Below are positions 32,442 to 38,575 of a stretch of 38,575 nucleotides of DNA, one piece after another. The stretch comes from Kiritimatiellia bacterium (GTDB taxonomy: Bacteria > Verrucomicrobiota > Kiritimatiellia > RFP12 > UBA1067), in contig JAEDKA010000034.1 of NCBI GenBank assembly GCA_016296065.1, positions 1 through 38,575 on the forward strand, in the 5' to 3' direction. The stretch's first letter is position 1. Each line of letters starts with the position of its first letter. The notes beneath the pieces were generated by a model. It did no database searches. It saw nothing but the letters and a program-made list of their open reading frames with translations, and had not been told where the DNA came from. The position numbers and the translations under genes are program-made.

Positions 32442-33434
32442 ATGGGAACGGACTGGAGAGAGCTGCTGGTTCCCGGAAGCATATTCGGGAATCTCCGCAT
32501 CATAAAACGGCTCGGTTCGGGCGGCACGGGCGAGGTTTTTCTCGCCGAAGACCCGAAGGGCCTGCGGTGCGCGCTCAAGGTGCTCGATCCGTCCGTCTCC
32601 GGTTCCGACACCGAATTCCTCGAGCGCATCCGCCACGAGGCCGACTTCGCGAAGAGGGTGAAGCATCCTAACCTCGTGCAGGTCTACGGCGCGGCGCGCG
32701 ACAAGGGGACGGGGCTCTGCTATCTGCTGATGGAGTACATGCCGGGCGGCTCGCTGAGGGATGTCCTCAACGCGAACCCCGGCGGGCTGTCGCTTGACGG
32801 CGTGATGTCCGTCGCGCGCGACATTGCGCGCGCGCTCGTGCTCATCGAGGCGAGCGGGATGGTGCACCGCGACATAAAGCCGGACAACGTCCTCTTCGAC
32901 GCGAACGGCGTCGCGAAGCTTTCCGACCTCGGCATCTCGCGCTTCTCGAAGTTCGAGGACGTGCGCGCGACGCGCGCCTCAGCCGTGATCGGGACGCCGG
33001 CATACATGGCGCCCGAGCAGATGCTCGACTCGCATTCCGTCGACATACGCGCGGACATCTACTCCTTCGGCGTGATGCTCCACGAGCTGCTCGCCGGGAA
33101 GCGTCCGAACGAAGGCGAGGGCGCGATGAAGACGCTTGCGAAGGCGCTTGAGGGGCGCTCGTTCCCCGACGTGCGCCTCAGCAGGCCCGACACGCCCGCG
33201 CAACTCGCGGTGCTCGTGTCGGAGATGACGCTTCCGGACGCCGACCAGCGTCCGTCCTCGGCGAGGCTCGTCCTCGAGCTTCTCACCCATCCGGACCGCA
33301 TACCGACCGGCGAGTTCGCGCCGCTCCCGGTACCGTGGTACAAAGACCGCTACGTCCTCTACGCCGCGACGGGCATGGCCCTCGCGCTGGAGGCGCTCGT
33401 ACTCGCCATAATCAAGGCAGCAAGGGGGATGTGA
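32442..33434 (+). CDS. Hanks-type Ser/Thr protein kinase with C-terminal membrane anchor
   Basis: 330 residues. Kinase motifs: Gly-rich loop GSGGTGEV, ALKVL (K46), HRDIKPDN (D144), DLG162-164 instead of DFG, GTPAYMAPEQ, and DIYSFGVML. A single membrane helix lies at about 305-325 (VLYAATGMALALEALVLAII), so the catalytic domain is cytoplasmic with almost no outer part. No PASTA or other sensor domain is present. Together with the PP2C phosphatase and second kinase directly downstream it forms a reversible phosphorylation module. No clear ribosome-binding site is seen. Confidence 0.95.
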   Translation: MGTDWRELLVPGSIFGNLRIIKRLGSGGTGEVFLAEDPKGLRCALKVLDPSVSGSDTEFLERIRHEADFAKRVKHPNLVQVYGAARDKGTGLCYLLMEYMPGGSLRDVLNANPGGLSLDGVMSVARDIARALVLIEASGMVHRDIKPDNVLFDANGVAKLSDLGISRFSKFEDVRATRASAVIGTPAYMAPEQMLDSHSVDIRADIYSFGVMLHELLAGKRPNEGEGAMKTLAKALEGRSFPDVRLSRPDTPAQLAVLVSEMTLPDADQRPSSARLVLELLTHPDRIPTGEFAPLPVPWYKDRYVLYAATGMALALEALVLAIIKAARGM

Positions 33435-33436
33435 TC

Positions 33437-34216
33437 ATGCTGTTCGGACTCTTCAAACGCCGGAGACGCATACGCGTGGACATCGCGCACTTGTCGGAGT
33501 GCGGGCCCGTCCGCCGCGAAAACCAGGACAGCGTCTTCGTCAGCAGACGCGGGCTCGTCTTCTGCGTCGCGGACGGAATGGGCGGCGGCGAAGGCGGGGC
33601 GGTCGCGAGCGGGATCATCTGCCGCGAGCTCTGCAGCGCCCTTGCGAAGCGCACGGACTTCCCCGAGCGCGTAAGGCTGGTCGACGACGCGGTGAGGCGT
33701 GCCGACACCGAGGTGCGCGCCTATGCGGCGAAGGCCGGATACAAGCAAATGGGCTCGACGGCGACGGTGCTCGTCGCTGATGCGGAGGACGGACGGAGCG
33801 CCGTAGTCGGCAACATAGGGGACAGCCGCGTCTACTGCCTTAGCGGCGCGGAGTTTCGCCAGCTTACCAACGACCACACGATGGAGCGCGAGATCATGCG
33901 CCACCACAGCTCGCGTCCGGGCGGTCCGATGGCTGACACTCGCGCCTCGATGCTTGCGCACGTCCTCACGCGCGCCGTCGGCGTCGGGCAGAACTCGCGG
34001 CTCGAGTGGAAGAAGGTCGACATGCATTCCGGGGACATTTTCCTGCTGTGCTCCGACGGCGTGCACGGAATGGTCCCGCCAGCGCTCCTGAAGGGCGCGC
34101 TTTCTGAAGGCGGACGCGCGAAGGAAATCGCGGAGCGAATCCGCTCGCTTGTCGAGAGCGCCGGCGCGTCGGACAACTTCTCCGTGATCGTCGTCAAGAT
34201 AGGGGGGCGCGCATGA
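33437..34216 (+). CDS. PP2C-type protein phosphatase
   Basis: 259 residues. The start at 33437 has AGGGGG 8 nt upstream. It is of the Stp/PrpC type, which dephosphorylates Ser/Thr phosphoproteins and often acts on partner kinases. Motifs: RRENQDS, VADGMGGGEGG (metal Asp and Gly loop), GSTATVLVAD, VGNIGDSRVY, LLCSDGVHGM, and SDNFSVIVV. Length is typical, and no membrane segment is seen. It starts 2 nt after one kinase gene and its stop overlaps the start of the other (ATGA), so the three are tightly coupled. Confidence 0.95.
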   Translation: MLFGLFKRRRRIRVDIAHLSECGPVRRENQDSVFVSRRGLVFCVADGMGGGEGGAVASGIICRELCSALAKRTDFPERVRLVDDAVRRADTEVRAYAAKAGYKQMGSTATVLVADAEDGRSAVVGNIGDSRVYCLSGAEFRQLTNDHTMEREIMRHHSSRPGGPMADTRASMLAHVLTRAVGVGQNSRLEWKKVDMHSGDIFLLCSDGVHGMVPPALLKGALSEGGRAKEIAERIRSLVESAGASDNFSVIVVKIGGRA

Positions 34217-35343
34217 ACTTCGGCAGGCAGGAGGTCTTCAGGAACGGGGAGAAGTTCCGCGGATACGTGATCGAAAGGCTTCTCGGCAACGGCTCCCTCG
34301 GCGCGGTGTATCTCGTCCGCCACGAGATACTCGACACCATCTACGCGCTCAAGGTGCTTTTCCCGGAGGTGGCGAAGGAGAACAAGGAGTACGTCAAGCG
34401 CTTCCTGCGCGAGGCGAAGATAGCGACGCGCATACGGCATCCAAACCTCGTCGCGGTCCATGACTGCGGCTACGACGAGGAGAGGGGGCTCTACTACCTC
34501 GTGATGGACTACATCTCCGGAGGCGACCTCAGGCAGGCGCTCGCGTTCGCGGGGCGCTTCGCGCCGGACCGCGCGGTGGAGGTCGTGCTCCAGGTCGCCG
34601 CGGCGCTCAACGCGGCTCAGAAGTACCACGTAGTGCATCGCGACATCAAGCCAGAGAACATAATGATCCAGCCGGACGGACTCGTCAAGCTGGTCGATCT
34701 CGGCATCGCCAAGTCGGACGACATAAAGGACTCGCTCTGCACGGAGGCGGAGAGCGTCTTCGGGACGCCCGCCTACGTCGCCCCTGAGCAGGCGCTCGAC
34801 GCGTCCGTCGTCGACACGCGCGCGGACATCTACTCGCTCGGCGTCGTACTCTTCGAGATGATCGCGGGGCAGGTCCCGTACGACGGACCCAACGCGCCGC
34901 AGATTCTCGCGCAGACGCTTTCGTCCGATCCTTTCCCCGATATTCGCGACATAAACCCCGACGTCTCCCCCGATCTCGCGGTGATGATACGCCGCATGTG
35001 CGTCAAGGAGTACGACCGCCGCATACCGACGCCCGCGGCGCTCATCAAGGAGTTTGCGAAGATCGGCTACAAGCCCAAGGGCGGGCACGTCTCAGACGTA
35101 AAGTTTGCCCACCAGGCCGATTCCGCGCCGACAATCGTCAGCATGAAGTCGCTCATAGGGAAGGCGGAGAAAGCCGCAAAGAGGGAGACGCTCTCCTACG
35201 AGACGCAGGACGTCGAGATACAGGACTTCGTCGCGCGCATCAAGCGACGGAAGAAGATCCGCAAGATCGCCTCGTCCGTCGCGACTGGCGCGGCCGTCGT
35301 TCTCGGGGCGCTCGTCCTCGCATGGCTGCTTGGAGCGTTCTGA
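34213..35343 (+). CDS. Second Hanks-type Ser/Thr protein kinase with C-terminal membrane anchor
   Basis: 376 residues. Motifs: loop GNGSLGAVY (third Gly of the usual GxGxxG loop present as G, middle position S), ALKVL (K47), HRDIKPEN (D144), DLG at 162-164, GTPAYVAPEQ, and DIYSLGVVL. The positions of the key residues are almost the same as in the upstream kinase, so the two are paralogues, although loop sequences differ a lot. A juxtamembrane part rich in charged residues (about 300-350, IKRRKKIRKI) precedes one membrane helix at about 351-372. It overlaps the phosphatase gene by 4 bases. Confidence 0.95.
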   Translation: MNFGRQEVFRNGEKFRGYVIERLLGNGSLGAVYLVRHEILDTIYALKVLFPEVAKENKEYVKRFLREAKIATRIRHPNLVAVHDCGYDEERGLYYLVMDYISGGDLRQALAFAGRFAPDRAVEVVLQVAAALNAAQKYHVVHRDIKPENIMIQPDGLVKLVDLGIAKSDDIKDSLCTEAESVFGTPAYVAPEQALDASVVDTRADIYSLGVVLFEMIAGQVPYDGPNAPQILAQTLSSDPFPDIRDINPDVSPDLAVMIRRMCVKEYDRRIPTPAALIKEFAKIGYKPKGGHVSDVKFAHQADSAPTIVSMKSLIGKAEKAAKRETLSYETQDVEIQDFVARIKRRKKIRKIASSVATGAAVVLGALVLAWLLGAF

Positions 35344-35346
35344 CGG

Positions 35347-35373
35347 GGCGGTAAATTTGGTATAATTACCGCC
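35347..35373 (+). promoter_or_regulatory. fabG promoter TGGTATAAT framed by an 8-bp inverted repeat
   Basis: TGGTATAAT (35358-35366) lies 7 nt before ATG 35374. It is enclosed by the perfect inverted repeat GGCGGTAA (35347-35354) and TTACCGCC (35366-35373), the second arm ending directly before the ATG. A repressor bound here would cover the promoter. The binding protein is unknown. Confidence 0.75.
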
Positions 35374-36060
35374 ATGAACAAACGTGTACTCGTTACAGGA
35401 AGCTCCCGCGGAATCGGCAAGGCGATAGCCGACGCGCTCGCGGCGGAGGGATACGACGTCGTGACGCACTCCGTGCGCTCGGGCGGGACGGACCTCGTGT
35501 TCGACGTCTCGGACCGCGCGGCCGCGAAGGCGGCGCTCGACGCCGACATTGCGGCGAAGGGGCCGTACTACGCCGTCGTCCTCAACGCCGGCATAAACCG
35601 CGACAACGCGTTTCCCGCGATGGAGGACGAGGAGTGGGACGCCGTGATGCGCACCGACCTCGACGGATTCTACAACGTCCTCAAGCCCTGCCTCATGCCG
35701 ATGATCATGGGAAGGGTGCGCGGCAGGATCGTCGTCCTGTCGTCCGCCTCCGGCGTCGTCGGGAACCGCGGGCAGGTCAACTACTCCGCGGCGAAGGCCG
35801 GGCTCGTCGGTGCGGCTAAGGCGCTCGCCGTGGAGGTCGCGAAGCGCGGCATCACGGTCAATGCGATTGCGCCGGGCGTAATCGAGACGGACATGACGCA
35901 GTCCATTTTGCCCGAGGCCGTCGACGAGGTGAAGAAGGCGATTCCGATGCGGCGATTCGGCAGGCCGGAGGAGATCGCGTCGCTCGTTACGTACCTCCTT
36001 TCGGACGGCGCGGCGTATCTGACGCGCCAGGTAATATCCGTCAACGGCGGAATGTACTGA
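35374..36060 (+). CDS. fabG: 3-oxoacyl-[ACP] reductase-like short-chain dehydrogenase
   Basis: 228 residues. NADPH-dependent reduction of 3-oxoacyl-ACP in fatty-acid synthesis is the likely reaction. SDR motifs: VTGSSRGIGKAIA (cofactor loop), VLNAGIN, catalytic S124, Y137 and K141 in the order SSAS-YSAAK, then ITVNAIAPGVIETDM and the C-terminal VISVNGGMY seen in FabG. It is slightly shorter than E. coli FabG. Other SDR roles remain possible. It has its own promoter with a palindrome around it, and probably a leaderless mRNA. Confidence 0.9.
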   Translation: MNKRVLVTGSSRGIGKAIADALAAEGYDVVTHSVRSGGTDLVFDVSDRAAAKAALDADIAAKGPYYAVVLNAGINRDNAFPAMEDEEWDAVMRTDLDGFYNVLKPCLMPMIMGRVRGRIVVLSSASGVVGNRGQVNYSAAKAGLVGAAKALAVEVAKRGITVNAIAPGVIETDMTQSILPEAVDEVKKAIPMRRFGRPEEIASLVTYLLSDGAAYLTRQVISVNGGMY

Positions 36061-36066
36061 AAAATA

Positions 36067-36075
36067 TGGTATAAT
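36067..36075 (+). promoter_or_regulatory. TGGTATAAT promoter, 10 nt before glyS
   Basis: TGGTATAAT starts 7 nt after the fabG stop and ends 10 nt before ATG 36086 (spacer ATTCCCCATT, no ribosome-binding site). Confidence 0.85.
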
Positions 36076-36085
36076 ATTCCCCATT

Positions 36086-37729
36086 ATGGCAGAAGAAAGC
36101 AAATCCTCACTCGACGCCCTGTCGGCGCTCTGCAAGCGCCGCGGCTTCATCTATCATTCATCCGAGATATACGGCGGCATGCCGGGCTTCTGGGACTACG
36201 GTCCGCTCGGGTGCGAGCTCAAGGCCAACGTCAAGCAGGCTTGGTGGCAGTTCACGGTGCGCGGCCGCGAAGACGTCGTAGGCCTCGACGCGACGATCAT
36301 CATGCATCCGAAGATCTGGAAGGCGTCGGGCCATCTCGACACGTTCGCGGATCCTATGACGATGTGCAAGGACTGCAAGAAGCTGATGCGCGCGGACCAG
36401 ATCAAGGACATCTACGCGGACCAGAAGAAGAAGCCCCAGCCCAAGGTCGCGGGCAGCGACTTCTTCTGCCCCTACTGCGGCGGCGAGCTCACTGAGCCGA
36501 AGCCGTTCAACCTGATGTTCAAGACCGTCGTCGGTCCTATAGACGACCCGTCGAACGTCGCGTACCTCCGTCCGGAGACGGCGCAGGCGATCTTCGCGCA
36601 GTTCCTCAACGTGACGGCGACGTCGCGCATGACCGTCCCCTACGGCATCGCGCAGATGGGCAAGAGCTTCCGCAACGAGGTGACGCCGAGGAACTACACG
36701 TTCCGCTCGCGTGAGTTCGAGCAGATGGAGCTCGAGTTCTTCATCCGCCCCGACGAGGCGATAGAGCTCCAGTACGGGCATGTCGTCACGCTCGCCGACA
36801 ATCCCGACCTGAACGGCCCGGTGCAGGACGACTGGGGCTGGGAGGTCTGGCACAAGTACTGGGTCGAGCAGCGGAAGAAGTTCCTCAACGCGGTGGGGCT
36901 GCCGACCGAGAAGTTCGTCGAGTACTGGCAGAAGCCGGACGAGCTGGCGCACTACGCCAGGGCGTGCGTCGACATCGAGTACGACTTCCCGTTCGGGCGC
37001 CAGGAGCTCGAGGGCATCGCGGCCCGCAGCGACTTCGACCTCACGCAGCACCAGATCCACTCGAAGGTCCCGCAGACTGTCTTCGACGATCCGCTCAAGC
37101 AGGCGTGCAAGAAGATGACGGACGAGCAGAAGGCCGCCTTCATCGCGAAGACGCAGGCCGAGTGGCTCGAGCGCAAGCAGAAGGCGGCGTCCGCGAAGGC
37201 CGGCAAGGAGGTCGCGTTCTCCGACGAGGAGAAAGCGGACATCGCGGCGAAGGCGAAGGTCTTCTGCGAGAACCTCTTCGACGGAAAGTACGTGCCGCAC
37301 GTGATCGAGCCGTCCGCAGGCGTCGACCGACTCATGCTCGCGCTCCTCTGCGAGGCGTACGAGGAGCAGAAGCTCACGGACGAGAAGGGCAAGGAGGACG
37401 TCCGCACGGTGCTTCACTTCAACCCGAAGGTGGCCCCGATAAAGGTCGCGGTCTTCCCGCTCATCAAGAAGGACGAGGCGCAGTACAAGATGGCGCGCGA
37501 CATCTTCCGCAAGCTCCAGCAGAAGGTCAACTGCATGTGGGACGTCTCCGGCGCGATCGGAAGGCGCTACCGCCGCCAGGACGAGGCGGGCACGCCCTGG
37601 TGCATCACCGTCGACGACCAGTCCACGAAGGACGGGACGTTCACGGTGCGCGAGCGCGACTCGATGGAGCAGAAGCGCATGACGTACGCCGAGTTCCTGG
37701 CGGAAATGTACTCCGCTCTGGAATTCTGA
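36086..37729 (+). CDS. glyS: Glycyl-tRNA synthetase (single-chain, alpha2 type)
   Basis: 547 residues. It charges tRNA-Gly. It is the dimeric type found in eukaryotes, archaea and some bacteria, not the GlyQ/GlyS four-chain type. Landmarks: RRGFIYHSSEIYGG near the N-terminus, a zinc-finger-like pair CKDC and CPYC, LRPETAQAIF, the class II motif 2 region SFRNEVTPRNYTFRSREFEQ, motif 3 PSAGVDRLMLALL, and the C-terminal anticodon domain (PIKVAVFPLIKKDEA, SGAIGRRYRRQDEAG, WCITVDDQS). The stretch 361-420 is Lys/Ala-rich and may be a lineage insert. A TGGTATAAT promoter lies 10 nt upstream. Confidence 0.96.
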   Translation: MAEESKSSLDALSALCKRRGFIYHSSEIYGGMPGFWDYGPLGCELKANVKQAWWQFTVRGREDVVGLDATIIMHPKIWKASGHLDTFADPMTMCKDCKKLMRADQIKDIYADQKKKPQPKVAGSDFFCPYCGGELTEPKPFNLMFKTVVGPIDDPSNVAYLRPETAQAIFAQFLNVTATSRMTVPYGIAQMGKSFRNEVTPRNYTFRSREFEQMELEFFIRPDEAIELQYGHVVTLADNPDLNGPVQDDWGWEVWHKYWVEQRKKFLNAVGLPTEKFVEYWQKPDELAHYARACVDIEYDFPFGRQELEGIAARSDFDLTQHQIHSKVPQTVFDDPLKQACKKMTDEQKAAFIAKTQAEWLERKQKAASAKAGKEVAFSDEEKADIAAKAKVFCENLFDGKYVPHVIEPSAGVDRLMLALLCEAYEEQKLTDEKGKEDVRTVLHFNPKVAPIKVAVFPLIKKDEAQYKMARDIFRKLQQKVNCMWDVSGAIGRRYRRQDEAGTPWCITVDDQSTKDGTFTVRERDSMEQKRMTYAEFLAEMYSALEF

Positions 37730-37759
37730 CATTTGCCGTAGTCAAACCGAACCTATTTG

Positions 37760-37768
37760 TGGTATAAT
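37760..37768 (+). promoter_or_regulatory. TGGTATAAT promoter for the GLQLG-repeat protein
   Basis: TGGTATAAT lies 24 nt before ATG 37793. In contrast to several neighbours, the leader has a ribosome-binding site (AAAGGA at 37779-37784). Confidence 0.85.
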
Positions 37769-37792
37769 TACAGAAACGAAAGGACGAAACAG

Positions 37793-38506
37793 ATGAAGAA
37801 ACTCCTCGCATTCTCCCTTCTTGCCATCGCGGCGACCGCGGCGACCGCCGACGCGGCGTGGCTCCAGTACTCCGTCGCCTCGCCGGGCGACCTGCTCCTC
37901 CCGTGGAACCGTCCGGATGTCTACGGCATCAGGCTCGACATGCCCTACGGCCACAACAAGGGTAGCGTGATCGGCGTTGACCTCGGCATTGTCGGCGTTG
38001 CCGACGAGGATGTCATCGGCATCGCTGTCACTGCGGCCAACATCGCCGACATGGGAGCGACCGAAGGCCTGCAGTTCGGCCTGCTCGCCAACCGCACGAA
38101 GGAGCTCTACGGCATCCAGCTCGCAAGCGCGCTGAACTGGAACGAGGACGTCGCGTACGGCCTCCAGATGGCGCTCGTCAACTACGACGGCGAGTTCTAC
38201 GGCCTTCAGCTCGGCGGCATCAACTGGTTCGTCGGCAATGCGTACGGTGCCTCCATCGGCGCGTTCATGCTGTCGAACAGCTCGTTCACCGGCTTCTCCG
38301 CGGGGTGCCTCAACTACGCGATGAAGAAGGTGTCGGGCCTTCAGCTCGGCGGCATCAACCTCGCGGCCGAGAGTTCCGCGGGCCTTCAGCTCGGTCTTGT
38401 GAACATCTCGAAGCACCACGAGGGCGTCCAGCTCGGCATCATAAACCTGAACAGCTCGGGCTTCCTTCCGTGCTTCCCGTTCGTGAACTTCAACTTCTCT
38501 CGCTAA
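37793..38506 (+). CDS. Secreted GLQLG-repeat surface protein
   Basis: 237 residues with a signal peptide (MKKLLAFSLLAIAATAATADA). After it, the sequence is built from repeats of about 15-20 residues around G-L-Q-x-G or YGIQL: EGLQFGLLANRT, YGIQLASALNWN, YGLQMALVNYDG, YGLQLGGINW, GLQLGGINLAAESS, GLQLGLVNISKHHEG, VQLGIINLNSSG. The pattern resembles the repeats of LA_2272-type surface proteins (known from spirochaetes and others, function unknown) and probably forms a beta-helix or barrel-like structure. The start at 37793 follows AAAGGA with 8 nt spacing. A perfect 7-2-7 palindrome (CGCTAAA-AA-TTTAGCG, 38501-38516) covers the stop codon. Confidence 0.8.
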   Translation: MKKLLAFSLLAIAATAATADAAWLQYSVASPGDLLLPWNRPDVYGIRLDMPYGHNKGSVIGVDLGIVGVADEDVIGIAVTAANIADMGATEGLQFGLLANRTKELYGIQLASALNWNEDVAYGLQMALVNYDGEFYGLQLGGINWFVGNAYGASIGAFMLSNSSFTGFSAGCLNYAMKKVSGLQLGGINLAAESSAGLQLGLVNISKHHEGVQLGIINLNSSGFLPCFPFVNFNFSR

Positions 38507-38520
38507 AAATTTAGCGTACC

Positions 38521-38540
38521 CTGGAATATCCCCAGTTTTT
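38521..38540 (+). terminator. Weak possible terminator
   Basis: CTGG 38521-38524 pairs with CCAG 38532-38535, followed by five T. The stem is only 4 bp, so it may not work alone. The palindrome at 38501-38516 just before it could assist. Confidence 0.3.
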
Positions 38541-38575
38541 GACCCACGAAATGAGTCGCATGCCTGATTTTATTG

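Noticed and set aside
32442..35343. The two kinases as a recent duplication
   Set aside because: Their sequences outside the conserved motifs differ strongly, so the duplication, if local, is old.

Overview
The window is about 38.6 kb of GC-rich bacterial DNA, almost entirely coding on the + strand. No gene here fixes the species. The combination suggests an uncultured gut-type member of the PVC superphylum (Verrucomicrobiota/Kiritimatiellae-like): large secreted carbohydrate-active and beta-helix-like proteins, LPS-assembly parts (LptE- and BamD-like), a kinase/PP2C cluster, a GxxExxY relic and a REP-associated transposase. This placement is inference. The most consistent signal is a promoter word, TGnTATAAT (mostly TGGTATAAT), found before at least ten genes or operons and often only 7-10 nt from the start codon.

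Layout. 1-63: 3' part of a tRNA-Arg(CCT). 173-9174: three secreted proteins (a clan GH-A-like glycosidase with a CBM9-like C-terminus, a PATR-like passenger protein, and a giant protein with four Fn3-like/discoidin-like units), with a strong terminator after the second. 9186-9277: a 23-bp tandem palindromic repeat. 9525-11361: an isolated CesT-type chaperone and a DUF445 membrane protein. 11362-16900: an accessory, repeat-rich island. It holds a small-ORF relic, a GxxExxY relic between inverted repeats, a macro-domain gene carrying an in-frame repeat insertion, a candidate structured RNA, a UvrD/Rep-like helicase with a HEAT-like C-terminus, and a RAYT transposase. The helicase and the RAYT end in the same 24-bp in-frame tandem repeat. 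16901-22293: sugar-phosphate mutase, PHP phosphoesterase, two-subunit class I fumarase and ProRS. 22483-26625: an overlapping cell-envelope operon (BamD-like TPR, LptE-like lipoprotein, Lrp/AsnC-type RAM domain, TPR protein, ExbB/MotA-like protein with a hendecad coiled coil). 26658-29826: a double-domain esterase, a hexose-6-phosphate mutarotase and a small membrane protein. 29835-35343: RsfS, a class II aldolase, LysRS, then a kinase-PP2C-kinase module. 35374-38506: FabG, GlyRS and a secreted GLQLG-repeat protein.

How the genes may work together. The glycosidase, the double esterase, the sugar mutarotase/mutase and the aldolase fit a polysaccharide-degrading lifestyle. The envelope operon and the kinase/phosphatase module are housekeeping and signalling. 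The most unusual part is 11.5-16.9 kb, where several repeat families have entered or extended genes and a structured RNA lies directly before a helicase. The hairpins around the RAYT share an 8-2-8 architecture, and two of them differ by a compensatory base-pair change, which makes a REP-type RAYT/substrate system plausible.
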